A stretch of 64,000 nucleotides of DNA. Source: Arthrobacter pigmenti. GTDB lineage: Bacteria > Actinomycetota > Actinomycetes > Actinomycetales > Micrococcaceae. Position 1 is the stretch's first letter; each line of letters begins with the position of its first letter. The position numbers were made by a program, and so were the translations under genes. Location: contig NZ_JAATJL010000001.1 in the NCBI RefSeq assembly GCF_011927905.1, positions 62,001 to 126,000 of the forward strand. Direction: 5' to 3'. Of this stretch, positions 25,421-34,538 are shown piece by piece. The notes beneath the pieces were generated by a model that was not told where the DNA came from, did not search any database, and saw only the letters and a program-made list of their open reading frames with translations.

Positions 25421-26922
25421 GCCTGCAGACCACCTTGGACCACTACGAGATCTGGTTCCTCACCGGTAGCCAGGACCTCTACGGCGAGGAAACCCTCCGG
25501 CAGGTCGCTGACCAGTCCCAGCAGATTGTGAAGCAGCTCGACGGGCTTCCTGTGAAGGTGGTCTGGAAGCCCACCTTGAAAGATTCCGCATCCATCCGCC
25601 GGATGGCGCTGGAGGCGAACGCGAGCGACAACACCATCGGCGTTATCGCCTGGATGCACACGTTCAGCCCCGCGAAGATGTGGATCGCGGGCCTCGATAC
25701 GCTCCGCAAACCGCTGTTGCACCTGCACACCCAGATCAACGTCGAGCTGCCGTGGGCGGACATCGACTTCGACTTCATGAACCTGAACCAGGCCGCCCAC
25801 GGCGACCGCGAGTTCGGTTACATCCAGACGCGGCTGTCCGTTGCGCGGAAGACCGTTGTCGGGCACGTCTCCAACCCGGCTGTGCGGGAGCAGATCGGCG
25901 CCTGGTCGCGGGCCGCCGCCGGCTGGGCTGCGGTCCATGAGCTGAAGGTTGCTCGTTTCGGCGACAATATGCGCAACGTCGCGGTCACCGAAGGGGACAA
26001 GACCGAGGCCGAGCTCCGCTTCGGCGTCTCCATCAACACGTGGGGCGTCAACGACCTGGTCGAGGTTGTGGAGAACCAGTCCGACTCCGACATTGACGCC
26101 CTCGTTGCAGAGTATGAGGAAACGTACGACGTCGTCCCCGAGCTTCGGCGCGGCGGGAACCGACACGAGTCTCTGCGCTATGGCGCACGGCAGGAACTGG
26201 CGCTGAAGTCCTTCCTCGAGGGGGGCTCCTTCGGTGCGTTCACGACGACGTTCGAGGACCTGGGTGCGCTCCGCCAGCTTCCCGGACTCGCGGTGCAGCG
26301 CCTCATGGCCGCCGGTTACGGGTTCGGTGCCGAGGGCGACTGGAAGACCGCCGTCCTGGTCCGTGCCGCAAAGGTGATGGGTGCCGGCCTGCCCGGCGGC
26401 GCCTCGCTGATGGAGGACTATACGTATCACCTGGTGCCTGGGGAGGAGAAGATCCTCGGCGCGCACATGCTGGAAATCTGCCCCACGCTTACCACGTCCA
26501 AGCCGACGCTCGAGGTGCATCCGCTGGGGATCGGCGGCAAGGAGGACCCCGTCCGGCTGGTGTTCGACACCGACCCGGGGGACGCCGTCGTCGTCGCAAT
26601 GTCCGACATGCGCGACCGCTTCCGCCTGACCGCCAACGCCGTCGAGGTGGTGCCGCCGGATGCGCCGCTGCCCAACCTGCCTGTCGCGCGGGCGGTGTGG
26701 AAACCGGAGCCGGACCTCGCGACATCGGCTGCAGCCTGGCTCAGCGCCGGCGCAGCACATCACACCGTGATGAGCACCGCCGTCGGGCTCGATGTTTTCG
26801 AGGACTTCGCCGACATCGCCGGCACCGAACTCCTGAGAATCGACAGTACGACGACGGTGCGCGAGTTCCAGCGTGAGCTGCGCTGGAACGCGGCGTACTA
26901 CCGGTTGGCGCAAAAACTGTAG
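25417..26922 (+). CDS. araA: L-arabinose isomerase
   Basis: The 501-aa protein matches E. coli AraA in length and in the spacing of catalytic residues. A glutamate lies near residue 305 (GFGAEGDWK), another near 332 ([16 protein letters not shown]), and histidines lie near 349 (GAHMLEICP) and 447 ([11 protein letters not shown]). It isomerises L-arabinose to L-ribulose using Mn2+. It is last in the araBDA operon, and the sugar importer promoter begins within 100 bases of its stop. Confidence 0.97.
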   Translation: MSLQTTLDHYEIWFLTGSQDLYGEETLRQVADQSQQIVKQLDGLPVKVVWKPTLKDSASIRRMALEANASDNTIGVIAWMHTFSPAKMWIAGLDTLRKPLLHLHTQINVELPWADIDFDFMNLNQAAHGDREFGYIQTRLSVARKTVVGHVSNPAVREQIGAWSRAAAGWAAVHELKVARFGDNMRNVAVTEGDKTEAELRFGVSINTWGVNDLVEVVENQSDSDIDALVAEYEETYDVVPELRRGGNRHESLRYGARQELALKSFLEGGSFGAFTTTFEDLGALRQLPGLAVQRLMAAGYGFGAEGDWKTAVLVRAAKVMGAGLPGGASLMEDYTYHLVPGEEKILGAHMLEICPTLTTSKPTLEVHPLGIGGKEDPVRLVFDTDPGDAVVVAMSDMRDRFRLTANAVEVVPPDAPLPNLPVARAVWKPEPDLATSAAAWLSAGAAHHTVMSTAVGLDVFEDFADIAGTELLRIDSTTTVREFQRELRWNAAYYRLAQKL

Positions 26923-27018
26923 CGTTCGCCGATTCGGGTAGGCCGCGCATCATTACAGGCGCATAACGATCGTAAAAATCGAGGGTCAGTAGAACAGGAA
27001 AGGACTAACGTCACTTCG

Positions 27019-27034
27019 TGTGACCGATCACATT
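27019..27034 (+). promoter_or_regulatory. LacI-type operator upstream of the sugar importer
   Basis: GTGTGA-CCGA-TCACAT is a 16-bp palindrome with a single mismatch in the arms and the same arm and spacer layout as the araB operator at 22966-22981. It lies 74 bases before the binding-protein start at 27108. Shared control with araBDA is the simplest reading. Confidence 0.68.
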
Positions 27035-27107
27035 ACTGAGCAGTAACACCCGCTTCCGTGGGTGAGTCGCAGGCCTCGGGCACTGGTGCCCGAATGGGAA
27101 GGAAATT

Positions 27108-28226
27108 ATGAAGAAGAACATGCTAGCTTCAGTGGCCGCGGCCAGCGCCTTGGTTCTGTCGCTCTCGGCGTGTGGCGGCAGCCGCGGCGGCGATGCCGGC
27201 GGCGGAGCCGATGACGGCTCGAACGAGGGTGCGCGGATTGGCGTGGCGATGCCCACGCAGCAGTCCGAACGCTGGATCGCCGACGGCGAGAACGTTCAGG
27301 CGCAGCTGGAAGAGCTCGGTTACGAGGTGGATCTCCAGTTCGCGAATGACGACATCCCCACACAGGTGTCCCAGATCGAGAACATGATCAATGGCGGCGT
27401 CGAAGCTCTGGTCATCGCGTCCATCGACGGCACCACGTTGACCAGCGTGCTTGAGACTGCCGAGGCACAGGACATTCCGGTGATCGCGTATGACCGGCTG
27501 ATCAACGGCTCCGAAACCGTTGACTACTACACCACGTTCGACAACTTCCAGGTTGGCGTACAGCAGGCAACCTCACTGCTGATCGGCCTCGGCGTCCTTG
27601 ACGAGAACGGCGAGGAGACCGGTGAGGAGGGCCCGTTCAACGTCGAGCTCTTCGCCGGAAGCCCGGATGACAACAACGCCACGTTCTTCTGGGACGGCGC
27701 GATGGAAACGCTTCAGCCGTACCTGGACAGCGGCGTCCTCAATGTGCCCAGCGGCCAGACCGAATTCGACCAAGCGGCCATTCTCCGCTGGCTGCCCGCC
27801 ACGGCGCAGGCACGCATGGAGGACCTGCTGACCGTTGGCGGCGGCGAGCGGATCGACGGCGTACTCTCCCCCTATGACGGCCTCTCGATCGGCATCATCT
27901 CCGCTCTGACCTCCGGCGGATACTCTGCCGATGACCTCCCGGTTGTCACCGGGCAGGATGCTGAGGTGGGCTCGGTGCAGTCGATCATCGCCGGGGAGCA
28001 GTACTCGACGATCTTCAAGGATGTTCGCGAGCTTGGCGAGCGTGCGGTCCTGATGGTTGATGCGCTGATGAAGGGCGAGGAGCCCGAGGTCAACGACACC
28101 GAGACCTACGACAACGGCGAGAAGATTGTTCCTTCCTACCTGCTTGAGTCGCAGATCGTGACCGTGGACAACTACGAGGAAGTCCTCATCGACAGCGGCT
28201 ACTACACCGCTGAAGAGGTTCAGTAG
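27108..28226 (+). CDS. chvE: Sugar ABC importer, ChvE-type substrate-binding lipoprotein
   Basis: The 372-aa lipoprotein has a signal peptide ending LSACGG and a glycine/aspartate-rich linker. Its periplasmic-binding domain begins [20 protein letters not shown]. Features of the multiple-monosaccharide group include [39 protein letters not shown] and [18 protein letters not shown]. It delivers arabinose, xylose or related sugars to MmsA-MmsB. GGGAAGG precedes the ATG. A strong hairpin after the stop may keep this gene's transcript more abundant than those of its partners. Confidence 0.92.
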   Translation: MKKNMLASVAAASALVLSLSACGGSRGGDAGGGADDGSNEGARIGVAMPTQQSERWIADGENVQAQLEELGYEVDLQFANDDIPTQVSQIENMINGGVEALVIASIDGTTLTSVLETAEAQDIPVIAYDRLINGSETVDYYTTFDNFQVGVQQATSLLIGLGVLDENGEETGEEGPFNVELFAGSPDDNNATFFWDGAMETLQPYLDSGVLNVPSGQTEFDQAAILRWLPATAQARMEDLLTVGGGERIDGVLSPYDGLSIGIISALTSGGYSADDLPVVTGQDAEVGSVQSIIAGEQYSTIFKDVRELGERAVLMVDALMKGEEPEVNDTETYDNGEKIVPSYLLESQIVTVDNYEEVLIDSGYYTAEEVQ

Positions 28227-28238
28227 CGCAACCGGACA

Positions 28239-28274
28239 GAGGGTGGCCACCAGAAAGCGAGGGCGGCCACCCTC
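28239..28274 (+). terminator. Intra-operon hairpin after the binding-protein gene
   Basis: GAGGGTGGCC (28239-28248) and GGCCACCCTC (28265-28274) form a perfect 10-bp stem 12 bases after the stop. Such hairpins between binding-protein and ATPase genes typically attenuate read-through or protect the upstream message. The downstream importer genes lack another obvious promoter. Confidence 0.6.
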
Positions 28275-28318
28275 CATCCAATGCGGCTACTCGAAGCGGT
28301 CCGAAAAGTGAGGCAGTT

Positions 28319-29848
28319 ATGACTGAGCACATCCTTCAGATGCGCGGCATCACCAAAACATTCCCCGGCGTCCGGGCCCTGGACGGGGTGAACCTCGAAG
28401 TGCAGCGCGGCGAGGTGCATGCCATCTGCGGTGAGAACGGCGCCGGTAAATCAACGCTCATGAAGATCCTGTCCGGTGTCTACCCGCAGGGTTCCTACGA
28501 CGGCGAGATTGCCTTCGAGGGGGAAACCGCCGCCTTCCGTGACATTAAGGACAGTGAGCAGAGCGGCATTGTGATTATCCATCAGGAACTTGCGCTTTCG
28601 CCGTTCCTCTCGGTGGCAGAGAACATTTTCCTGGGCAACGAGCGGGCGAAGGCCGGGGTGATCGACTGGAATGAAACCAACCTCAAAGCGTCCAGGCTCC
28701 TCAAAAGGGTTGGCCTGCGCATCAATCCCGTTACCCGCGCACAGGACATCGGTGTTGGCGCCCAGCAGCTGGTGGAGATCGCCAAGGCCCTGTCCAAGGA
28801 CGTGAAGCTGCTCATCCTCGATGAGCCTACGGCAGCGCTCAACGACGAAGACTCCGCCCACTTACTCTCACTGGTCAGCGGGTTGAAGGATGAGGGCATC
28901 ACCAGCATCATCATCAGCCATAAGCTCAATGAGATCCGTGCGATCGCGGATTCCGTCACGATCATCCGCGACGGCAGGACGATCGAGACGCTGAGCCTGC
29001 ATGACGGCTCGGTGACCGAGGACCGGATCATCCGCGGAATGGTGGGACGCGATCTGACCAACCGTTACCCGGAGCGCACACCCTCCATTGGCGAGGAAGT
29101 GCTGCGGGTTGAAGACTGGACGGTTCACCACCCCCAGGAGCATTCCCGCGTGATCGTGGACAGTGCGAACCTGAGCGTCCGGGCCGGGGAGATCGTGGGA
29201 ATCGCCGGCCTGATGGGCGCTGGGCGAACCGAACTGGCCATGAGCATCTTCGGCCGGAGTTACGGTTCGGCCATCTCCGGGCGGCTCTACAAGGACGGCA
29301 AGGAGATCACCGCGCGTTCGGTCAGCGAGGCGATCAATCACGGTATTGCCTACGCCACCGAAGACCGGAAGCGGTACGGCCTGAATCTCATCGAGGACAT
29401 CAAACGGAACGTCTCGGGTGCCGCACTCGGAAAGCTCTCGTCCTTCGGCTGGGTGGACGGGCGGAAGGAAACGGTGGTCGCGAACGATTACCGCCGTTCC
29501 ATGAACATCAAGGCACCCTCTGTATCCGCCGTCACCGGGAAACTCTCCGGCGGCAACCAGCAGAAGGTGGTGCTCTCCAAGTGGATGTTCTCGGACCCGG
29601 ACGTCCTCATCCTCGATGAGCCGACACGCGGTATCGACGTCGGCGCCAAGTACGAGATCTACACGATCATCAACCGCCTCGCTGCCCAGGGTAAGGCGAT
29701 CATCGTCATCTCCTCGGAGCTGCCGGAACTGCTCGGCATCTGCGACCGCATCTACACCCTCGCCGAGGGCGTCATCACGGCAGAGGTCCCTATTGCTGAG
29801 GCCACCCCCGAATACCTCATGCAACACATGACCAAGGAAAAGGACTAA
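28319..29848 (+). CDS. mmsA: Multiple-monosaccharide ABC importer, ATP-binding protein
   Basis: The 509-aa protein has two tandem ABC domains, as in RbsA/XylG/GguA. The first contains Walker [15 protein letters not shown] and Walker [14 protein letters not shown] with a degenerate signature ([15 protein letters not shown]). The second has the usual degraded Walker [13 protein letters not shown], a proper [15 protein letters not shown] signature and [16 protein letters not shown]. It powers sugar uptake with MmsB. It starts 92 bases after chvE and ends four bases before mmsB. Confidence 0.95.
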   Translation: MTEHILQMRGITKTFPGVRALDGVNLEVQRGEVHAICGENGAGKSTLMKILSGVYPQGSYDGEIAFEGETAAFRDIKDSEQSGIVIIHQELALSPFLSVAENIFLGNERAKAGVIDWNETNLKASRLLKRVGLRINPVTRAQDIGVGAQQLVEIAKALSKDVKLLILDEPTAALNDEDSAHLLSLVSGLKDEGITSIIISHKLNEIRAIADSVTIIRDGRTIETLSLHDGSVTEDRIIRGMVGRDLTNRYPERTPSIGEEVLRVEDWTVHHPQEHSRVIVDSANLSVRAGEIVGIAGLMGAGRTELAMSIFGRSYGSAISGRLYKDGKEITARSVSEAINHGIAYATEDRKRYGLNLIEDIKRNVSGAALGKLSSFGWVDGRKETVVANDYRRSMNIKAPSVSAVTGKLSGGNQQKVVLSKWMFSDPDVLILDEPTRGIDVGAKYEIYTIINRLAAQGKAIIVISSELPELLGICDRIYTLAEGVITAEVPIAEATPEYLMQHMTKEKD

Positions 29849-29852
29849 CTCC

Positions 29853-31088
29853 ATGGCATCGAACGTCAAGGAAGCCGAACGGACACCCGCGGCTCCCACC
29901 GTCAAGGACGGCTTCGCCTTCCTGACCAGTCGGCTGCGTCAGATCGGCATCTTCGTGGCCCTCCTGGTCATCGTGACACTGTTCCAGGTGCTGACCGGCG
30001 GGCAGCTCCTCCAGTCGGAGAACGTCTCCAACATCATTGTCCAGAACAGCTACATCCTGCTGCTGGCCATCGGCATGGTGATGATCATCATCGCCGGCCA
30101 CATCGACCTCTCCGTCGGATCGGTTGCGGCGTTCGTGGGTGCCATGTCCGGTGTGATGATCCAGGACTGGGGCCTTCCCTGGTGGCTGACCCTCATCCTG
30201 TCGCTGCTGATCGGCGCACTCGTTGGTGCCTGGCAAGGCTTCTGGGTTGCCTACGTGGGAATTCCGGCGTTCATCGTGACGCTGGCCGGAATGCTCCTGT
30301 TCCGCGGCCTGGCCCAGATCACGCTCGATAACCAGCGCATCTCCGGGTTCCCGGACGAGTACCGCCAGCTCGGCGGTGGCTTCCTCTTCCCCGGGCTCTT
30401 CCCACCCGAAACCAACATCCTGGACTGGACCACCGTGGGCCTTGGCCTGATCTCGGTCGCCCTGCTGGTCTTCAGTCAACTGCGGGGCCGTGCAGCACGG
30501 AAGAAGCTGAACCTCGAGGACGAGCCCGCCGCATGGTTCAACACCAAGCTGGCGTTCGGCGTCGTCGTTATCCTGGGGCTCACCTACCTGCTGGCGTCCT
30601 CGCGCAGCGGCACCCCCATTGTGCTGGTGGTTCTGGGTATCCTCATCGTTGTTTACAGCCTGGTCATGAACAACACCATCTTCGGCCGCCACATCTACGC
30701 CCGCGGCGGTAACCTGCAGGCCGCGCAGCTGTCCGGTGTGAAGACCAAGCAGATCGACTTCTGGCTTTTCGTGAACATGGGTGTGCTCGCCGCCCTCGCA
30801 GGGCTGGTCTTCACGGGCCGCCTGAACTCTGCGGGTCCGGGCGCCGGTAACCTGTTCGAACTGGACGCGATCGCTGCCGCCTTCATCGGCGGTGCGGCGG
30901 TGACCGGCGGCGTCGGAACAGTGGTCGGTGCGATCACCGGCGGTCTCATCATGGGTGTGCTGAACAACGGCATGTCGCTCATGGGCGTCGGCACCGACTA
31001 CCAGCAGTTCATCAAGGGCATGGTTCTGCTCCTCGCAGTCGCATTCGATGTCTTCAACAAACGCAAGGCCTCCAACGCGCTGAAATAG
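29853..31088 (+). CDS. mmsB: Multiple-monosaccharide ABC importer, permease
   Basis: The 411-aa protein has about ten to eleven membrane segments and the BPD_transp_2 pattern: AIGMVMIIIAGHIDLSVGSV, YVGIPAFIVTLAGMLLFRGL and ARGGNLQAAQLSGVKTKQ. The last forms the coupling contact with the ATPase. The extra central region (30420-30640) is characteristic of the GguB/MmsB subgroup. It is third in the operon and is followed after 35 bases by the alditol oxidase gene. Confidence 0.95.
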   Translation: MASNVKEAERTPAAPTVKDGFAFLTSRLRQIGIFVALLVIVTLFQVLTGGQLLQSENVSNIIVQNSYILLLAIGMVMIIIAGHIDLSVGSVAAFVGAMSGVMIQDWGLPWWLTLILSLLIGALVGAWQGFWVAYVGIPAFIVTLAGMLLFRGLAQITLDNQRISGFPDEYRQLGGGFLFPGLFPPETNILDWTTVGLGLISVALLVFSQLRGRAARKKLNLEDEPAAWFNTKLAFGVVVILGLTYLLASSRSGTPIVLVVLGILIVVYSLVMNNTIFGRHIYARGGNLQAAQLSGVKTKQIDFWLFVNMGVLAALAGLVFTGRLNSAGPGAGNLFELDAIAAAFIGGAAVTGGVGTVVGAITGGLIMGVLNNGMSLMGVGTDYQQFIKGMVLLLAVAFDVFNKRKASNALK

Positions 31089-31123
31089 CCGCACCACCGA
31101 CGAGAATACAGAAGGAGAAACAT

Positions 31124-32383
31124 ATGGCGTACGACGCCGGCACCAACTGGGCGGGGAATCTCGCCTATGGCGCGTCCATGGTCCATGAGCCGACGTCGGT
31201 GGATGAAGTCCGGCGAATCGTCGCCGCGGCCGGGTCCATCCGGGCGCTCGGCTCAAGGCACTCCTTCAACGCCATTGCCGACGGAACTGACGAGCTGCTC
31301 TCGACGGCGGCGCTCACCGGTCCGGTACGCATCAATCGGGAAACCTCCACCGTGACGGCGGGTGCCGGAATCCGGTACGGTGAGCTTGCAACCGAGCTGG
31401 ACCGGGCCGGTTTCGCTCTCGCCAACCTGGCTTCGCTGCCGCACATCTCAGTGGGCGGCGCCGTCGCCACCGGTACCCACGGCTCGGGGAACAGGAACCG
31501 CAGCCTGGCGGCCGCCGTCGTCGGGCTGGAACTTGTCACCGCCGATGGCGACCTGGTGAAGTACGACGCCGGTGATCCCGACTTCGCAGGCATCGTGATT
31601 AACCTCGGCTCGCTGGGTGTGGTGACGAGCATCGAGCTGGAGATCGAGCCGGCATTTGAGGTGCAGCAGACGGTGTTTGAGCGGCTCCCGCTGGAGGCCC
31701 TGCTTGGTAATTTCGACGGCGTTACCGGCGCCGCGTACAGCGTCAGCGTGTTCACGACCTGGCGGGATGCCGACGTCATCGACTCCGTCTGGGTGAAGCA
31801 CCGCCCGGACCGCGATGATCCGCTGGCGGAAACGCTGTTCGGTGCCGTGCGAGCCGAGGACGAAAGGCACCCGCTGCCCGGCATTCCACCTGTGGGGTGT
31901 ACGCCTCAGCTGGGAGTGCCCGGACCCTGGTACAACCGGTTGCCGCACTTTCAGCTCGATTTCACGCCCAGCAACGGCGTGGAACTGCAGTCGGAGTACC
32001 TCGTGCCGCGCAGGCATGCCGTGGACTCGATCCGGACTCTGCGCGGGTTGAGCGCGGAGATCGCACCGCTTCTTCAGGTGAACGAGATTCGTACCGTGGC
32101 TGCTGATGACCTGTGGCTCAGTTCAAGTTACGGCACCGACGCCGTGGGCCTGCACTTCACGTGGGTCCAGGACCAGCCCGCAGTGGAGGCGCTGTTGCCG
32201 AAGATCGAGGCGGCGCTTCGGCCGTTTCAAGCAAGGCCGCACTGGGGAAAGCTGTTCACTGCTGGCGCGCACGATCTGGATAGGCTGTACCCGAAACTCG
32301 AGGACTTCCGGCTGCTTACGAAGCGGCTCGACCCGGACGGTGTCTTCGCTAACCCGTTCAGCACTGAAGTGGCAGGCTCATAA
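31124..32383 (+). CDS. FAD-dependent alditol/sugar-lactone oxidase (AldO-like)
   Basis: The 419-aa flavoprotein belongs to the vanillyl-alcohol-oxidase superfamily. The FAD-binding half has IRALGSRHSFNAIAD and the histidine-linked-flavin stretch SVGGAVATGTHGSG. The C-terminal D-arabinono-lactone-oxidase domain ends with RPHWGKLFTAGAHDL. It most resembles actinobacterial alditol oxidases, which oxidise xylitol or arabinitol to the aldose and release H2O2. AAGGAG lies before ATG 31124. Following the pentose importer, it may feed alditol-derived sugars into araBDA. This is an inference, as is co-transcription. Confidence 0.85.
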   Translation: MAYDAGTNWAGNLAYGASMVHEPTSVDEVRRIVAAAGSIRALGSRHSFNAIADGTDELLSTAALTGPVRINRETSTVTAGAGIRYGELATELDRAGFALANLASLPHISVGGAVATGTHGSGNRNRSLAAAVVGLELVTADGDLVKYDAGDPDFAGIVINLGSLGVVTSIELEIEPAFEVQQTVFERLPLEALLGNFDGVTGAAYSVSVFTTWRDADVIDSVWVKHRPDRDDPLAETLFGAVRAEDERHPLPGIPPVGCTPQLGVPGPWYNRLPHFQLDFTPSNGVELQSEYLVPRRHAVDSIRTLRGLSAEIAPLLQVNEIRTVAADDLWLSSSYGTDAVGLHFTWVQDQPAVEALLPKIEAALRPFQARPHWGKLFTAGAHDLDRLYPKLEDFRLLTKRLDPDGVFANPFSTEVAGS

Positions 32384-32770
32384 CAACACCTCCATTGCGC
32401 CCGCCAGGAGACCTAATGAAAACGGGATGCACACTAGTCCGGGAAGGAGGAGAACCAGGGCACACACGCTGTTCGCAGTGACCGATACGGTTCCAAGCCG
32501 CCGCCTCGGCTCTCCCTGCGTGCTCGCGGCGCAGGCTAATCCAGTGAATGCGATCATGGCAGCCGGACTGAGGATCAAAATCGCGTAGACCAGCGTGACA
32601 TCGAATGCGCCCATTTCATCCGACGTGGTTTTCCATACGTAGACCAGCAAGCTGCACAGAACCACAACTAACACGGGAAAGATGTATCCCACGATTCGCC
32701 GAATCATCCAGAAGGTGGTCCGTACCGGTGGGACACCACCAAGTTCAATGGTTGTACTGTCAGTGCTCAT
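32378..32770 (-). CDS. Hypothetical membrane protein, three to four TM segments
   Basis: The 130-aa protein has hydrophobic segments near residues 28-46 (VGYIFPVLVVVLCSLLVYVW), 60-80 (VTLVYAILILSPAAMIAF) and 100-127 (ANSVCALVLLLPGLVCIPFS). No family was recognised. It is convergent with the oxidase gene and overlaps its 3' end by six bases. It may be transcribed from the 88-base gap before 32859. No function is proposed. Confidence 0.6.
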   Translation of the reverse strand: MSTDSTTIELGGVPPVRTTFWMIRRIVGYIFPVLVVVLCSLLVYVWKTTSDEMGAFDVTLVYAILILSPAAMIAFTGLACAASTQGEPRRRLGTVSVTANSVCALVLLLPGLVCIPFSLGLLAGAMEVLL

Positions 32771-32858
32771 GATGATCCGTTCTCCAGGGGTGGAGAATAG
32801 AGAGTATCGAAGAGACGCCTGAGACGGATTCAGTTATCCACAGGCACCCCTCGGGGCT

Positions 32859-33599
32859 TCAGCGCCTGCGCACCGCCGCCTTGTCAGCGCCTTGCCGGGG
32901 TACCTCGTGAATGCCGAGGATGGTGCTCACGTCTTCGGCGGTAGAGCGGCCCAACACCACAACCCGGTCCGCCAGACGGAGTGCCTCATCCATGCTGTTG
33001 GTCGCCAGCAGCACCGTGGTGGGCAGTGCGCGATGAAGGGTCTGCAACACGCTGTGCAGGACAGTGCGGGCGGCGCCTTCGACGGCGGCGAACGGGTTGT
33101 CGAGCAGCATCACCCCGGGAGCGCCCGCGAGTGCACGGGCCAGGGCGGCACGGCGGACGATCTCCGCGGTGACATCGGTTGGCAACAGCTTCGCGAACCG
33201 GCGAAGACCGGCCAGGTCCAGAAGCTCGGCAATCTTCGCCTTCGCCTCACTGGCGCTGGAGCTCTTCCGAAGCCCGAGCGCAAGGTTGGCCTGCAGCGAA
33301 TGCGTCGGCTGGAGATCAGCATCGCGGGGAGTCCACGAGCACCGGTCATCCACGCGGCGGACAGGTTCTCCACCAAGGAGAACCGAACCCGACTCCGGAT
33401 GGTCCAGCCCGGCGGCCGCGCGCAGGAGGGTGGCGGCGCCGTCGTCGTCGTTCCCCACGAAGGCGAGGACTTCGCCGGCTTTCACATCGAGGCTGAGGTC
33501 CCGCACGCGGCCGGCGTGGAGGTTCACGAAGGACACGTCCAGCGGCGAGGAGGCGCGGCGCAGGTGGAGATGATGGGGTGGAACCGGGCTGGAACTCAT
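32859..33599 (-). CDS. ABC ATPase-like protein with all catalytic motifs degenerate
   Basis: The 246-aa protein has the fold and spacing of a PotA/SsuB-type ABC ATPase but has lost the residues needed for ATP hydrolysis. The Walker A position reads GNDDDGAAT (49-57) without Lys or Ser. The signature region (139-150) has no LSGGQ. Walker B is VMLLDNPF with Asn168 in place of the catalytic Glu. The switch His is absent (ATNSMDEAL, 199-207). The D-loop-like and H-region spacing is otherwise intact and there are no stops or frameshifts, so it appears maintained. No permease is adjacent. It may act as a non-catalytic adaptor or regulator (inference). Confidence 0.8.
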   Translation of the reverse strand: MSSSPVPPHHLHLRRASSPLDVSFVNLHAGRVRDLSLDVKAGEVLAFVGNDDDGAATLLRAAAGLDHPESGSVLLGGEPVRRVDDRCSWTPRDADLQPTHSLQANLALGLRKSSSASEAKAKIAELLDLAGLRRFAKLLPTDVTAEIVRRAALARALAGAPGVMLLDNPFAAVEGAARTVLHSVLQTLHRALPTTVLLATNSMDEALRLADRVVVLGRSTAEDVSTILGIHEVPRQGADKAAVRRR

Positions 33600-33675
33600 C
33601 GGTTACTCCGTAGCGTCTGGGTTCGGGCATCCCCAGCGGCCCGAAGTGATCAGCACCAATTTACCGACACAACAC

Positions 33676-33702
33676 AGGATCCCCGCCATGGACGGGGATC
33701 CT
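33676..33702 (-). terminator. Intrinsic terminator of the small membrane-protein genes
   Basis: AGGATCCCCG (33676-33685) and CGGGGATCCT (33693-33702) form a perfect 10-bp stem with a 7-nt loop. It lies 17 bases past the stop of the leftward gene at 33720, and on that strand it is followed by the T-rich GTGTTGTGT. This is the clearest terminator in the window. Confidence 0.7.
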
Positions 33703-33719
33703 TCGCGTAACAAAGTGAC

Positions 33720-33923
33720 TTAGCGGTAGCAGCGGAACATGTCCTCCATCGTCCGGTCCAGCGGGGTGTCGACGGCGCAGACCACGAGCCCAAGCCACAC
33801 GTTCCGGGCCAGCCCACGCACGCCCCAGGACCGCAGCGGCATCCGCTCCCGCGGCGGAACCGCACTTCGGCCGATGAACGCAAAGAGAGCAACCGTCACA
33901 CCAAGAATAATCAGCAGAGCCAT
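33720..33923 (-). CDS. Small membrane protein (67 aa)
   Basis: The protein has an N-terminal membrane segment (ALLIILGVTVALFAFIG), a basic linker (PPRERMPLRSWGVRGLARN) and a second hydrophobic stretch (VWLGLVVCAVD), ending DMFRCYR. No family was recognised. Its ATG lies three bases after the stop of another tiny membrane-protein gene at 33927-34097, so the two are probably translated together. A strong terminator follows its stop. Confidence 0.55.
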   Translation of the reverse strand: MALLIILGVTVALFAFIGRSAVPPRERMPLRSWGVRGLARNVWLGLVVCAVDTPLDRTMEDMFRCYR

Positions 33924-33926
33924 GGC

Positions 33927-34097
33927 CTACGCCCCCTCTGCCGTCGGATCCGAATACGAGCGGCTCGGCAGGGCACTGCTGCCCCAGCCCGAGTGCGATT
34001 CAATCGGGGCGGTATGTCCCACCCCGTCTCTGTTTATTGAGCGGAGAACAACCGCTGCGAGGGCGGCTACAAGAACCAGTACGACGACGATTTCCAT
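33927..34097 (-). CDS. Very small membrane protein (56 aa)
   Basis: Translation from ATG 34097 gives MEIVVVLVLVAALAAVVLRS, a single membrane helix, then a hydrophilic tail rich in Ser, Gly and Pro ending DPTAEGA. The frame is open, uses GC-rich third positions, and stops three bases before the ATG of the next small membrane-protein gene. That coupling supports it being real. No family is recognised. Confidence 0.5.
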   Translation of the reverse strand: MEIVVVLVLVAALAAVVLRSINRDGVGHTAPIESHSGWGSSALPSRSYSDPTAEGA

Positions 34098-34186
34098 ACC
34101 TCGATAGTGCTCTCACCTGGGATATGGAAACAGTGGCAGAAAAGACCACTACCGATAAATTACTGCCACGCGCCCTTGCGGTTGCA

Positions 34187-34255
34187 TCGACTCTCCTCAA
34201 ATGGTCCTTTTCAGCCCGAAATGCGCTCTCATAAGGACCATTTGGGGAGAGTCGA
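34187..34255. repeat. Long inverted repeat (23-bp arms), candidate terminator or small mobile remnant
   Basis: The arm at 34187-34209, starting TCGACTCTCCTCAAATGG, pairs with the arm at 34233-34255, ending GGGGAGAGTCGA, at 22 of 23 positions around a 23-nt loop. It starts five bases after the stop of the leftward gene at 34260. No T tract and no target-site duplication were seen. Confidence 0.6.
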
Positions 34256-34259
34256 TTGG

Positions 34260-34490
34260 CTACTTCATGCCCATGTGGCGGTCACGCCAGGCGGGATACA
34301 GTGCCCATGCCAGTATCCCGACAATGAGAACCGCGGCGACGGCGATGATCCAATTCGTGGGCAGGCCGACAACGGAGAACGGCGTCGAGTAGCACTCACC
34401 GCCGGACGCGCAGCCCCCACGTGAGCCGGCCGGCGCGAGGAGCAGGCCCGCCAACAGGCCCGCCGCGATGGCGACCAGATTCCGCTTCAT
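34260..34490 (-). CDS. Small membrane protein with two TM segments (76 aa)
   Basis: The protein starts MKRNLVAIAAGLLAGLLLAP, followed by a short extracytoplasmic loop containing two cysteines (GGCASGGECYSTP). A second membrane helix (NWIIAVAAVLIVGILAWALY) and a basic tail complete it. The cysteine pair could form a disulfide outside the membrane. No family was recognised. It is upstream of the two other small membrane genes on the same strand, separated by the long inverted repeat. Confidence 0.6.
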   Translation of the reverse strand: MKRNLVAIAAGLLAGLLLAPAGSRGGCASGGECYSTPFSVVGLPTNWIIAVAAVLIVGILAWALYPAWRDRHMGMK

Positions 34491-34538
34491 GGCCTTGAGA
34501 TTACGTCGCGGTGATGCGCGAAGATAGACCGCGCGGAC

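Noticed and set aside
28239..28274. Hairpin after chvE as a true operon end
   Set aside because: The ATPase and permease genes follow in the same direction without a recognisable new promoter, so partial attenuation or message protection is more likely.
29817..31256. Leftward open frame of 479 codons opposite mmsB
   Set aside because: It is rich in Asp, His and Gln with no hydrophobic segments or motifs, the mirror image of a membrane-protein gene.
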